DNA of 64,000 nucleotides from Lates calcarifer. Its lineage: Eukaryota > Chordata > Actinopteri > Centropomidae. Positions 1 through 11,875 of the stretch are shown here, in pieces. The stretch covers positions 10,888,396 through 10,952,395 of the forward strand of contig NC_066848.1 of assembly GCF_001640805.2 (NCBI RefSeq), given 5' to 3'. A program made the position numbers and the translations under genes. Numbering within the stretch: the stretch's first letter is position 1; every line of letters starts with the position of its first letter. The notes under the pieces were generated by a model. It searched no databases. It worked only from the letters and a program-made list of their open reading frames with translations, and had not been told where the DNA came from.

Positions 1-1298
1 GCCATTTTCACCACATTCACCACCTTAATTTAGCATGTTAGCGTGTGCAAAGCACAGTTTAGGCTGCTGGATATGTCATTACTTTCGCAGAGATTTATCA
101 AAGTATTGGCTAAACTTTAATTTTGACCTGATGATAGTGCCATATGAAATCAACCAGTGGTATTTTATCAGGTGACCATTAGTATTCTTCTCCTGGAGAC
201 CTTGAATAACTTTGCAACATTGCAATGCATTCACTATTTGTCAAGATACTACAACCTCGTGGTGGCACAGGAGGAAAAGTCAAAAGTCACTCACCAGAGT
301 CGTTAGGATACATCATCTGGGAATGAATGCCAAAGTTCATGGCAGTCCATACAATAATTGTTCAGATATTTCAGTGTGGACCAAAGTAGTGGACCTACAG
401 ATGTTGCCATCCCTATAGCCATGTCACTAGTATGGCTAAAATATACATTTTCCCACATACCTCTAGTGTAGCCATGCAGATAGTTTTGTTTGACTAGTAT
501 GTAAGATATCCCTGAGATTTCTGTCTCTAGCCCAATACTATGGGAGCAAAAAGAATTTTGTTTGTGGTGAATTAAAAAAAAAAAAATCTAACAATGTCCT
601 TGTTAACTCTGGGTAAACCCCAGATCTCACTGTGAACAGTTTATATTGGAACGACTTCCAACTGAAAAAATAGACTAAATAAACCTGCAGACAAAGTGTT
701 GGATGTTGGAAACTGTGGATTATCCAGAGTAATGGGCACACTGATACTGATTCTGGAAAGATAAGTTGTTGTTGAGCCTTTAAATGTAATTTTTCATGGC
801 TGTGAGCACTACAAATGAAGCCTCCTTAACCTATTATATTAGTGTGGCAGCAGAAATCTCACAGAACAGATATTGTATTTCAGAGCATAAATAAAACCAA
901 AGCTATCTGCATGGCTAGGTGCCACTGGAGGTTAGTAAGAAAATATGTTTTTTCTCATTTGGTTGTAATATGTATGTTTATTTTGGATGATTTTTATCAT
1001 TTGGTGAGATGGCACCAAATAAAAAAAGATCCCTCTTACTTTGGGACACTTTTCATGACCTCTTTTACCTCTGTAGCTTTCTTTACTTTTCTTCTTCTTT
1101 TCTTCTTCTTTTCTCTGTTGGATTTCTGTCTCCTTCCATTCAAATACACCTAAAAAGTGTTTGTGACACAGCTTATACGACATCTAAGTCCAAGCACTTG
1201 AGTATTGGACTGTGCTTACTTCACTTGTATGTGGTCTAATTGAAGCATCCTGACCTAAGCCGTGGTGACAGATGCCATGTCTTACCGTCCATCCACAG
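1..1298 (+). other. sorcs3: sorcs3 intron sequence upstream of the first visible exon
   Basis: No exon is recognisable here. The preceding SorCS exon, which carries the end of the 10CC module (NNCTDG, KCP, APRGL in the paralogue), was looked for on the + strand and not found, so it must lie left of the window. The interval has a poly-A run near 574-587 and a T-rich tract near 1080-1130, and nothing else I can name. Confidence 0.6.
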
Positions 1299-1485
1299 GG
1301 AGACTCGCTGAGAACCAGCATTCAGCTAGACTTTGGGGACGGCATCAAGATCACATACTCTAACCTGAGCAGGACTGATGATGGCATCAAGCACATCTAC
1401 AGAACGACTGGGATTTACCGAGTGACAGCTTCAGCTGAAAACAGCCAGGGATCTGACAGCAGCACACTGTTTTTACACATCACCA
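1299..1485 (+). CDS. sorcs3: sorcs3 exon: PKD-like domain 1
   Basis: The exon starts in phase 0 after a CCACAG acceptor and ends with one base of a codon before GTATGT. It encodes the PKD hallmark LDFGDG and a DDGIKHIY segment, then GIYRVTASAEN, the usual last strands of a PKD fold. It is 187 nt, the same length as the matching sorcs1 exon. Confidence 0.93.
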
Positions 1486-4400
1486 GTATGTGAATAAGAA
1501 ACATCATTACTCATTCCTGCGGCAGTGCATATAGCACGAACATCTTCTCTTTCATGCATAGTCACATTCCCACTCTGCTGAATTTCATGGTTGCATTACT
1601 TTTATGCATTTCTGCCTTAGAAAATGCAAAAGCACACACCTGGAGCTAAATGTACATCAGCTGTGATCACAATAATATTCAGAGTTTGCTGTATTTTTGT
1701 GTGTTTTGTGTGTGCGTGCATTTATTTGTATGCACTGGATGTGTGCATTTCTGCCTCAGGTCCAGTGGAGCGTGTATATCTCTCCGCTCCTATTGTTGCC
1801 ATCAGGGGGAAGGAGGCTAATCTGACCGCAGTGGTGTGGCCGAGTCACACCAGAACATTGACCTTCTTCTGGTGGCTTGACAACAGCTCTGAGGTGAGAA
1901 GCTTCTCTTCCTCCCACCATTTTTCCCACTATCGTCCTGTTTACTGCAGTGCTTTCCATTCCCTTACTCCTCCCTTGATGTCCTTGTGTTCTTGTTTACA
2001 GTGTATAAATCTACAAGGCTCTCACACAAATCATGTAAAACGTAGCTGCACGTGACTGCTCAACTAAGATGGCTGGTCATATTTATTTATCAAATCCATT
2101 GTGCTCACTGCAGAACCCCCTCATTATACAGTTTGTCAAGGGCTGCATGTGCATAGTATTCTATATTCAGCTGAGAGAATTCTGTTTTTTCTGTGCAATT
2201 TTCTCTGTTTTTCCCTTTGAATTCCAGCCCATTATAACCTTGGAGGGAAGCATCTCTTACACGTTTCACAGAGAGGGAAAAAACAAGGTCACGGTCCAGG
2301 TTGCTTCTGGGAGCACCGTAATGCAGGATTCAAAAGTTATAACTGTTAAAGGTGAGTGGGGAAGACAGTCTTCAAAGCACTTTAATTGGTGCAATGCACG
2401 TTACATGAATATGCAACACGCTATCTCTGGGAAAGTATGATGCCTCTCGGTCCACGCTGCTAGCGGCGCCACGTTGATGTCAGCGTGGACTTATCTAATG
2501 AATAAAATGTCACGGTAAACGAACACGAAATCTTGAGGAGCAATTAACTTCAAGGCATATGTTGCCAAATGAAAAAAGACAAAACTGCACATCAGATTAA
2601 TCAAAAACTAAACCAGAAGTAGCATTCATATTCTAAGAGACGCCACTTCACCTCTTTTTTTTCCCAGAGTTCTTCAGGTCGCTGCTGTTGTCGTTCTCGC
2701 CAGCGCTTGATGAGCACAATCCTGACATCCCCGAGTGGAGGGAGGACATAGGCCGTGTGGTGCGGACAGCTCTGTCACAGGTACATCAAGTCCCTATTGC
2801 TCTGAGATCTTTCCTGGAGTCAACATCAGCCACCAGTGGCTTTCAGGGTCATTACTATTTTATATCTGTGTGCAGTATTGATACAACAGTCATGATGTTT
2901 TATGGTCCATGAGAGAAATTTGTTCTTTTTATAGTTTACCGGTGACGACAGTAACCAGACGCAGTTGTCTGATGTGAATTGGACCTCAAACTGATGTTAA
3001 AATGTTATGTTAGCCATGGGACAGCGTTGGTTTTTACTTTGTTGTCCAAAGTTTTGTGCCCAAACTTTTCCCTCTGAAGTGGACTTACACCTGCCTGTTG
3101 TGTTTTCCTGTCGCTGCAGGTGTCCGGGGTTTCTGAAGATCAACTTCTGGTATCTCTGTACCCAGGACTTCCAACCACTGCAGAGCTCTTTATCCTGCCT
3201 GATGAGCATACATCAAGTGAGCACAAGAGAAGGAGCGAGGAGGCTTTGGAGACGGTAAGAACCATGAAATCTTTTTATTGAGAAGCTGTTTCACTATGAC
3301 ACATTCAATAACATGAGATGATTAGGTATAAAAAAAAGTATATGCAGGCAGTTGCCAAAACATGTCCACCAGTAAATAATGAGATTACTTAATTTTGGCT
3401 CCGCTTTTTTGTGTGCCCTTTCATACCAGCTGCTATGTAAAGGAGCCAAACCAAAATAATTTGACATTTCTGTATTTACTTTTTGCCTAGAGTTAGATGA
3501 CTAAATCTCTAAAGCTTGCTAAAGACATGAAAATAACAAATCAACACATTTTATCTCATTGGTATATTCTGCACACAACACAGATGTAAAAATAACAAGT
3601 TGGTATGCTGTAATGTGTTAATTAGTCAAATTATGGGGTGTTACTAGGTGAATTGAACACAAAGAAGAGAGCCTGACTAACTGTTTCTCACTGATTCCAG
3701 CCATTATGCTGAACCAAGCTACAGACATGAGAGTGTTGTCAATCATCACATCTAACTCTGCAAAGAAACATATTTGTTGACTCCTTTCTATAAGAAGGTG
3801 TTGGCTATAAATTGCCAGTTTATTATATATAATGATATTTAATCTTCAATAAAGAGTTTTTATTGCAACACATCTCATAATGTTTGTTTATTTGTTTTTT
3901 GTGTTTCTTTCTAATACATTAAACAGATATCAGATATTTTTGTCACTGCCCTGAACCAAGGCCTGATCCAGTTTGAACTGAAAGCTGATATCCGCATCAT
4001 TGTGTATATGACTCACCAAACTTTGGGTAAGTTTGTTTGTAACCTTAGCTTATGATTTCTGCGCACTTGGACCCAGTGTATTTGTTAGATTAAAAAAAAA
4101 TAAAAACCTTTTTCAGGTACATAAAAACAAAGCATCCAAAAAGGCCTCTGGCTTAATTTATGCCAGCTTATTACAGTATATCTACACATCCACAGTGCAT
4201 TTGTTTCGCTCACTGATGAGCAAGAGATAAGACACATATCTTTCTTGGGATTATTCGACATTGAGTTCTACCCAAACACTGAAAAAAATAGAACAAGACA
4301 AAAACAACAGTATTCCCTGAGTGAGATCCATATGATGCTGTATATCACAGGATTTAAATATCCTTTACAGTGCATCAGTTTTTCCACCTGAGGCTGTGAG

Positions 4401-7400
4401 ACAGTAGAAATCAGCCGATCAATGACATGATTGACAAAGAAGGCATTTGGTATGCACTGAGGAAATCAGCGGGGTCACCGGGTCATTAGCATATCGCAAA
4501 AACGTGTCGATCAACCCTGCGTGGCTTTACCCTTTTCATCCACCAGCGGATCTGTCTTCATTTGTGTCTGCATACAAAGGTCTGGGTTGCCTTTAAAATG
4601 ATCCAGAAAGGTCATAGACTTCATAGGCTTCTCTCTGAAGGAGAGGGAGATGGGCGGTGAGGAGAAATACTTTGAATATTGCATCTCAGCATTTAAAAAG
4701 CCATGACTATGCATAAGCTACCTGCATGACAGACCCCAGGGAGAGGCAGCGGACCTCCTAAAGGTTCCTTTTAATACCCAGAGGGGATAACATGCGGAGA
4801 GCAGCTCTTCAAACGGTGCCTGCAGTAGTTATATGACATGGGGTAATGAAAGTAATCTCCTTGAAATAAGACATGGCTTAGGAAAAAACAGAGAGGTTTT
4901 AACACATTTGTCATGGTTAAAATGTGACACTGACTTGACATGTTTGTCTTTCAGCACCACTTGTGGATTCAAACACCATCCACAGTGGGTCTGCCATGCT
5001 GATGCTGCTCACTGTGGTATTTGTTGGTTTAGCCGCATTCTTCATCTACAAGTTCAAAAGGTGCGTTCACTCAGATAAGAAAGTAAATTGTATTGAAATC
5101 AGCTGTAAATGTAAAAACCCCCCCAAAATGAATTAACTTCGTTGTTTTTGAAAACCTTACATACGTTGCTCTGTTACCTCCGTGCGTTTAGAAAATTACC
5201 TTGGATCCACGTTCAGACTGAGGACAGTCATGAGAAAGAACCGGAAGTGATCAGCACAGTCGGTCAGAACGACAACATGACCAAGGTGAAGCTTAGTGAG
5301 TTTCCCTCTCCAAAAGAACTCATGGCGAAGGATCTGGAGACCAGGAGCCGAGGTACATCAGCTACACATTTACTATTCAAAGCAGTGGTGGAAAAAGTAC
5401 TGAGGTCTTTTTAGTAAAGTTTAAAGATTCTCAGTAACATGTAAAAAGTCTAAAACTAAAAGTACTCACTATTCAACCGAAAATGGGCTCTGTTGGAAGT
5501 TAAAACACTCAAGTTAATTACATGTGCTTCTGTATAGTAATTGAGTAAATGTTCTGTTACTTACCACCACTGATTTGAAGTCAGTGCATTTTAGGATGCA
5601 GAAGATTCAGTTGGGAACTACATGACAGCTGTGATGCAATTTTTTTATCCCGAGACTAAATGAAATACAGAATATTTATATCTGTGCACAACTCAAACAC
5701 ATTAATACAGGACTTAAGGAATGACTGTCGCTCTAGGAGACGGAGACTGATTAACATTTTATCAGCCTAAAAACATGTCACTGAGCATCTGTTTTGAATG
5801 CAATTTAACTGTATTTTATGTAGACACAAAAACACAATTTGGTTTCAGTCTTACTTAAAAGATGTACTGTAAAGGCTTTTCTGTGAGCGAGATTGAACTC
5901 TGGCACACATCTGAGGTGCTGGAACATCTTTGCCAATGCAGCGTGTCACATTTTTGCAAATTGCACACGCACAACTGCAGCATCTGCACAGCTACCAGAT
6001 ATCACGATGACAAGTTAACTTTTTGATTGCTATGCCTGACATCCACTGTGATGTCTTTTAGATGAGAACTATTCAGTCCCTGCAGAGAGTGTGGATTATT
6101 TGACGAAAGTAGCATTGCAGTGCTCCTGACACAGACATGTGGGCTGCAGGCCTTTTTTCTGGTCACTCAGCACTTTGGCTATTCCTCATTTCTCAGCTGT
6201 TTCTACCTTTCCAAGTCCTTGCTGATCTGAAACAAATTAACTCCTTTTTGGTTGGCTTTTTTGAAGTGTTTATTTACAGAAAGGCAGAGCAGCATGGGAC
6301 CTTTGATTTGTGGCTTGATTAAATGAATTTACAACCTGCTGTTTAAAGATTTCATGCAGTGATTTTGGCTTGGATACAATTGCTCCCACAAGGCTTCAAT
6401 CCATTTTACAAGTATACTGTAAGATCTAAAGCTATCATCTGCTTTCAAGTGAGCTGACTAGTGGAGGTCACTGACCACTCGCTCCAGGATTAATAGTAAT
6501 CATTCATCTGTTTTGGATATTGCAGTTATTTTTCACTATTGCATTGGGAGTCACCTGACTTGTAGATGTAACTGTATTCAAACCTTGTCTAAACACATTC
6601 CTCCGAAATGTATTTTATGAGGTAGGGAATTTTCCATACCCTGTGAGGTAGGTCTTGCTCCAGCCAGTGGGAAACATGGCCCCTACCAGAGCAAAAAAAC
6701 ATTAGCCAGTTTTAATTTAATTAATGTCTGGGTTCAGTGATTTTATGTGTTCTCATTTTAGTCCAAATGGCTTTACAAGCTCTAAGACAGAGAAGAATCT
6801 GCTAGTCACTGATAGTTGTCACGTTGCAGCTTCAAGCAATGAAGTAAAAATCACAGTCAAAATTCATAAAGGTTCAAATGAGGAATTGAACATTTAAAGG
6901 AGGATTTGACAGATTAAAATGAAAATTGTACGTAATGAAAGTTTAGTTTAGGATCTTAATTTGATTTATGTTAATACCAATCAGTTCTGAGTGACTAACA
7001 TGACAGCTCACATAGGCTCATGTTTCATAATAAGTAGACATTTTCAGTTCAGTTGAAATAAGAATTAATTAAGCTGTAAAAGAGATTCAGGATTCTTCTG
7101 TGTGATCCATTGCACCAGGCAGGAGGTCGTCGAAACACGTCTACCCAGACACCAAATATGTATGTATTTCTCAATTTGAGTAAGAAAATCTTGGATTTTG
7201 TTTTATAAAAACTCTATTAGCATGACTCAGTCTTTTTCTACACTTCCCTCATTGTTCATGCACTATGAGGAAGAAGTATTTTTTTCTGAATTCAGAATTA
7301 TATTTAAGAATGAGCCAACATATGGTTAAAATTATCTTTGAGTATGAGAAATAAATCATTTATCAAGTGGGTGACTTCTTTGTATAGTGTATGAGTATGA

Positions 7401-8915
7401 TCTTTAAGAGCAGCTCATGTATTAACAGCCCATCAGAGACAAGGATTTACCCTACAGCTGCTCAATTGTTTATTCCTTTACAAAATCCTCACATCTTATT
7501 CAATCGATGGATATTTTGCAAAAATAAGAATGGAGCTTTATAGTGAGTTTCAACTGCTTTGCTGTTTTGTTCCAGCTCTCACAATGTTGTTTTCAGCTGC
7601 AGCAGGCAGCTGTTTTAAGTTCTAACAACCCGCTGTATACTACCTGTTCAGCACCAAACAGCAGACAGTCACAGTTAGTGACTAAGTGGTGAACATAGTG
7701 GAGCATTTAGCAGGTAAAAAAGAGTGGATGTTAGGCTTAAATTCATCAGATGTCCAGAAAACCAACTCTCAGCTAAATTAGTGTTATCAATTTGTAATGA
7801 AAACCGTTTCTCCATAATGGCTGGATGAGAAAATACTCAAGGGTTCAACCTATCAACTTTAAAGATGATTATATGTCGGTGTTGTGTGTACATCCTCTCT
7901 CCATTATTGCAGGTTTAATATATCCAGTGGATATTAACATATAAAATGACCAGCTATTTAATATACCCATACATACTAATACAGGAAATCGGCTGAAAAG
8001 AAAAGAAAAAGAAAACCAAAGTGGAACAGGAAAGGAATTCTGCAGCTGGCAGATGAGGAACAGTGTGTGTGTCAGTGTCTCTGTACTGCAGCCATCTATG
8101 ATAGCCACCTTTTAACTTTAAGAGCATTTTTAAATACTAAGAAATTTGATAAAAAGCCTTTATTCTTAATTTTAAACTTTATCTCATCTTTTGCCTTTTC
8201 AAATTGTGATTTTGACCTAGAGTACATAGATGTTACTCTTAAAATATTCTCCATATAAAAGCTATTTAAATATCATAAATCATATTTTCTTTAGCAAATC
8301 CGAACTGACAGCCAGATCTTTACCTTGATGAATTCACTGCCAGGTTATTAGTTATATGAGTGAACATGAAATTAGCTTCATGCAGCTTTATACAAATCAC
8401 TGAATTTAATACTGACACAGCTAAGAGATAAAAGTGCCACCTTTGGAAAAAAAGCCAGTGTCTGCACAATCTGAACGACCCCACTTGTCACAGCGATCCC
8501 ATCTTATCAGCCCTCCATCACCAGCTCAGCCCTGCTTGGATAGGCCATGTTCCTTTGTTGAGACAACAGGGGGCTTTTCAACCAAAATGCCTGGGTGATG
8601 AATTTATAATTAAGTGCAAAAGCGTGTACAAACCATTTGATCTTCACATAAAAAGATTAGAGGAATCTAGATTGAACTTTCAGTTGTTTGGTTGATGTTT
8701 AAAAGAAGCTATTACTTCACCCCAATATTAGTGTCATGTAGATAAAGCCAAAATATCACAGATAACAGCAACTTATGATGTGCATGTGAAATCACAGCAG
8801 TTAAATGTCCCTGTATTTAATCTGTTTTTTCACTTGTTTGCATGTTTCAGGCGGAATTGGAAGAAATATGGAGAGAATTGTTACAAGGGAATTTCCAAAT
8901 TGTACTAATGTCTAA
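1299..8915 (+). CDS. sorcs3: sorcs3, last nine coding exons (VPS10-domain receptor SorCS3), 5' part outside window
   Basis: SorCS3 is a type I membrane sorting receptor of the VPS10P family, known mainly from neurons, where it traffics receptors at the postsynapse. Exons seen: 1299-1485, 1760-1893, 2228-2351, 2668-2780, 3120-3254, 3927-4026, 4955-5060, 5192-5352, 8851-8915. Each is bounded by AG/GT and all phases agree; together they give 1,125 nt, i.e. 374 residues plus stop. Domain order: PKD-like domain (FGDG motif, residues about 1-63), a second Ig/PKD-like unit (63-149), the membrane-proximal domain (149-264), a transmembrane helix (about 277-296) and a 78-residue tail. The tail has the KxPWI, KEPE and LSEF...ELxxKxLxTR motifs and ends PNCTNV, close to the known SorCS3 tail, which separates it from SorCS1 and SorCS2. 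VPS10, 10CC and signal peptide are upstream of the window. Introns look intact and no frameshift is visible. Confidence 0.93.
1760..1893 (+). CDS. sorcs3: sorcs3 exon: second Ig/PKD-like unit, first half
   Basis: 134 nt, entering with two bases of a Ser codon and ending in phase 0 before GTGAGA. It encodes VERVYLSAP, an NLT glycosylation sequon and FWWLDNSSE. The sorcs1 counterpart is also 134 nt. Confidence 0.92.
2228..2351 (+). CDS. sorcs3: sorcs3 exon: second Ig/PKD-like unit, second half
   Basis: 124 nt after TTCCAG, ending with one base before GTGAGT. It encodes ITLEGSISYTF, the KVTVQVASGSTVMQD core strands and ITVK. The sorcs1 counterpart has the same length and the matching motif RVTVQASAGNTVHQD. 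Confidence 0.92.
2450..2490. repeat. small perfect-stem hairpin in a sorcs3 intron
   Basis: GTCCACGCTG at 2450-2459 is the exact reverse complement of CAGCGTGGAC at 2481-2490, with a GC-rich 21-base loop. It lies about 100 bp after the 2351 splice donor in an otherwise AT-rich intron. Function unknown. Confidence 0.6.
2668..2780 (+). CDS. sorcs3: sorcs3 exon: membrane-proximal region
   Basis: 113 nt after a T-rich TTCCCAG acceptor, ending in phase 0 before GTACAT. It encodes EFFRSLLLSFSPALDEHNPD, then IPEWREDIGRVV, both strongly conserved in SorCS1 and SorCS3. The sorcs1 exon is also 113 nt. Confidence 0.93.
3120..3254 (+). CDS. sorcs3: sorcs3 exon: membrane-proximal region
   Basis: 135 nt in phase 0 with a GCTGCAG acceptor and GTAAGA donor. 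It encodes VSGVSEDQLLVSLYPGLPTT, then AELFILPDEH and a basic EHKRRSEE stretch. The family motif PGLPTTAE is shared with the 135-nt sorcs1 exon. Confidence 0.93.
3927..4026 (+). CDS. sorcs3: sorcs3 exon: membrane-proximal region
   Basis: 100 nt, phase 0 to phase 1, acceptor AAACAG and donor GTAAGT. It encodes ISDIFVTALNQGLIQFELK, then a hydrophobic ADIRIIVYMT strand. It is three codons longer at the 5' end than the sorcs1 counterpart. Confidence 0.92.
4955..5060 (+). CDS. sorcs3: sorcs3 exon: transmembrane helix
   Basis: 106 nt after TCTTTCAG. It encodes APLVDSNTIHSGS, then a 20-residue hydrophobic helix of the SorCS type (AMLMLL...VGLAAFFIY) and the KFKR stop-transfer residues split by the intron. 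Confidence 0.95.
5192..5352 (+). CDS. sorcs3: sorcs3 exon: cytoplasmic tail
   Basis: 161 nt between a TTTAG acceptor and a GTACAT donor. It completes the KFKR Arg codon and encodes KLPWIHVQTEDSHEKEPEV, then TKVKLSEFPSPKELMAKDLE. The PWI and LSEF/ELxxKxLxT motifs are SorCS3-specific. Confidence 0.94.
5383..5572. mobile_element. 190-bp hAT-like MITE in the last sorcs3 intron
   Basis: Ends are inverted: CAGTGGTGGAAAAAGTACT at 5383 and ...TTACCACCACTG ending at 5572. An imperfect 8-bp duplication flanks it (ATTCAAAG at 5375-5382, ATTTGAAG at 5573-5580), as expected of hAT insertion. The CAGTGGTGGAA terminus is one I remember from fish non-autonomous repeats. It begins only 31 bp past the 5352 splice donor. 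Confidence 0.75.
5573..8850 (+). other. sorcs3: last intron of sorcs3, remainder
   Basis: About 3.3 kb between the main tail exon and the terminal exon. I see no further exon, RNA gene or clear transposon. Polypyrimidine and AG pairs near 6058-6075 were checked, but no SorCS-like peptide follows. It ends in the CATGTTTCAG acceptor of the terminal exon. Confidence 0.5.
8851..8915 (+). CDS. sorcs3: sorcs3 terminal coding exon with C-terminal PDZ-type motif
   Basis: After CATGTTTCAG the exon supplies two bases to the Gly codon opened by the G at 5352 and reads GGIGRNMERIVTREF, then PNCTNV and TAA. The GGI start and PNCT-x-V end match the end of vertebrate SorCS3. T-N-V at the carboxyl end fits a class I PDZ ligand; mammalian SorCS3 is known to bind postsynaptic PDZ proteins. 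The exon was found by phase and peptide, not by length: only 65 nt are coding. Confidence 0.92.
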
Positions 8916-10580
8916 GACATGCGCTCTGTTACTGAGTAAGTACAGACTGTTGTGTTACAATTGTGCTGAAATTGTTTGCTTTGTTGGCATTGTTTTTATT
9001 TATTTACTTCACGCTGATAGCTGCTATAGTTCAAAGTCATGTTTTTAACTCACATGGATAGATTAAGTATCTAGTTTACAATATTTGATGAAGATCAATA
9101 CACCGAGCCAGACTCTAGGCTTCTAGTTTGAGGGCGGTGAATCACTGAAATTGGCTGATAACTATATTGCCCGGCACAGAATGTCCAATTAGCATTAGGA
9201 ATCCCTCGCTCTTTACCACCGCCACAGATGTGACATTCCTAATTTGGGTGTGTTATGAAGATTCAGCTGATGATCCCTCTGACATCAATATGGTTCTTTA
9301 TTAGGATCATATATGGATAGGAGCCGCAGACTGTGTCACTAAAATAAAATACCTCAAAAGCTTTGACGATGGGCTACTGTAAGAAACTTTCTGAGAAGAA
9401 TAATTTTATCATGTAAATGAGAAAACATTAGCACAAGAGAAAGAATGTATAGGTTTTGTTGCATAAGTTTGATAAAGTCACTTCAAGTTCGGCATTGAAT
9501 CTAAATTGCATGAGTCACTTTATGGATATTTTGGCCCTCAAGGGATATTCTAATATTGTCCAGGGTTTGAAAATCAGAAACTAATTTAACATAATAAAAA
9601 TGTTTCTGAAATCTCACAGTACTTGTTAATAATGCCTCCCTCTATCGCACAAACTGAACCAACAGGCTATAAAATTGGTCAAGTGTAACCTTCCTATATA
9701 TTTATTTATTTCTTTTTTGGTATTATTTTTGCCTCAGTTCCTTACATCCTGAATGAATAATACAACTCAAACCAGAGAGTTGTCAGTGAAGGCAGAACAC
9801 ATGTTGCTGTACCGCCATACAGCAGAAATATAATTAATAGGCCATTTTAGCTTTAGTTATATTCCTGTAACGACACTTTTAACTTTACACCCTGGATAAA
9901 TTTTTAACATTTACCGCCCTATAACTAGAGGTCTCTGAGTTGTAAATATAATGAATATATATATAAAAATGTCAAAATCTGATTGTTGTGAATGCTTCTA
10001 AGAAAGAAATGTGTTGTTGGTTTTGCTCTGTGAGATAACATGGTGCTTTCAATGACTGTCTCTCAGATGATGGTACACAACAAAACCATGATATATAGAC
10101 ATGAAAGTCTGGCCTTTGAAGTGGAAATACTGACAATTTGTACATAGAATAAGATGGAATGTAAATCTACATGGTAGCTTCATCCTACTTTATTGTAAAA
10201 TCAACCCACTGAACAGGCAGTAGTATGTTTCCATGACCCTTAGTCTCACAACAAGCCGTATGTCCTCTTTTTTATTTATTTTTTACAGTAGCATGCCCTA
10301 ATTATCTGTGATAAAAGACTTAAGACTACATTAGGGTGAGCAAGTACTGTAAATATATATATCATGGTGATTTTAAAGTTTACTTGACACATTAAACTAA
10401 TTATTAAACACCCTGTCTAATAGTCTAGTTGTGCAATTTCCCAAAAGTTGTGCATGATCTATGATATTGTTCCTTTTTGTCGATGATATAAAAACCGTCT
10501 TGTTTTAAATCATATTTCTTACTGTGAACAAATTGCCATTTTGAAAATGTTCAAAATAAATGTATTTTTATATGGAATTA
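8916..10580 (+). other. sorcs3: probable sorcs3 3' UTR with poly(A) signal
   Basis: AT-rich, gene-free sequence directly follows the TAA. AATAAA at 10555-10560 is a reasonable final poly(A) signal, which would make a 3' UTR of about 1.65 kb. Another AATAAA occurs near 9345. The end is inferred; no transcript evidence is available. Confidence 0.5.
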
Positions 10581-10692
10581 TGTTTTTCTATTATGCATGC
10601 ACCTATAGTTTACATTGTAGTGGAATATGTAGGATTTTAATAGGATTTATCATGATGACATTCAGAAAACATTTCACACACAACTATTATTT

Positions 10693-11697
10693 TAGTGTGT
10701 AATTAGTGTTTTATTTACAAGAACTACAATTGTGTTCAAGTGGATACAATTGGATTCATAAAAGTCTGCACTTTGCAGACCTAGGGCTAAATTGGCAGAG
10801 CCTTGGTTTTTATGTCTTCCCATGCTTGTGCTAATTTGGAATTGTTAGGGGCGAGATCAACTGTCCCTCGTTCAATCTTACTGATTATAGTTAATTTAGG
10901 GCTCATTTCCATGCTAGAAACTTTGCAGGACTCTACATTACCTTTGGTTGAATTCAGCCCTGAGGCTAAAAATTCACAATGTATTGTTACAAGGCAATTA
11001 TTGACCTGTCTCAAGAGTTTGAGTTCGATTCTTGGAGTTCAATTCTTATGAGGCTCAAAGAGTTTTGAAGTCTAAGACCAAATACAAATACTGAAAGGCT
11101 TGAAGAAATAGCTGTCAAGCACCAGGCCAAATGGCTATGTTGTTCAGAGGCTATGTTGTTCAAATGTTCAGAGGCCTGCTTATTGATACAGAGGTTGTGG
11201 GTTGTGGGTTTGATTCTTATTAGAGTCAGTAGATTTTTAAGTCCAACACCCAAAGTGAAGATTGAAAAGTGCTCTGAGAGTAAGTTCTCAGTGCAAAGGG
11301 CCTTGGCAGTGTGGTGGGTTTGTTAGGAATCCCACCTGTTACCAGGACCTGGAGCAGCAGAGAGACTACTAGACTGAACTACTACTAATACACTGACTAC
11401 TTGCTATACTACTACACAGACTAGACATGACCAGAACTATTTTTAGCTCATATAACTTTGGAGACCACTGAAACGCAAGATGAAGATACAGTCTTTGGTC
11501 ACAAATAAAATAAGCTGCTGAGACAATGAGCAGCACAATATTCACTGCAGAACTGTCGAGTTAATGTGATATACTCCACAGTATCTTTGACTGAATTCAG
11601 CCCTAGATGCGAACAGTTTGAACTTTCATGAAAATGAATCCAATTTAAAGTTGTACACCGTTTTAGTTCTTGTAAATAACACAACTAATACACACTG
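10693..11697. mobile_element. 1,005-bp hAT-like non-autonomous DNA transposon with 8-bp target duplication
   Basis: TATTATTT occurs exactly at 10685-10692 and again at 11698-11705. Inside these the ends are inverted: TAGTGTGTAATTAGTG at the left and, read on the - strand from 11697, CAGTGTGTATTAGTTG. Similarity continues for about 65 bp (TTATTTACAAGAACTA and TTGGATTCAT on both arms). An 8-bp duplication with YAGNG-type ends is the hAT signature. No transposase ORF is present, so it is a deletion derivative or MITE. It sits just downstream of the inferred sorcs3 poly(A) site. Confidence 0.88.
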
Positions 11698-11875
11698 TAT
11701 TATTTCATCTTCTCAATAAAAAGAAAAGAAATTCTCAACTTTGGGAATCACATCATCTCAAAATTATTTCAATAGTCATTTCAACTTGCCTGCCCATGTA
11801 AACAACAGACTGAGGAGGCTAATTGTGTCTGACTTAAATTGATTTAAATTGCTATTCTTATATAAAGACCTGTGT

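Noticed and set aside
842..1239. Overlapping + and - ORFs with hydrophobic F/L/S-rich peptides
   Set aside because: They arise from a TTC/TTT-rich low-complexity tract in the sorcs3 intron.
5353..5414. Read-through of the sorcs3 tail exon to the stop at 5414 as the true C-terminus
   Set aside because: A standard donor follows the SRG codons and the conserved PNCTNV end is found in phase at 8851; read-through as a minor isoform cannot be excluded.
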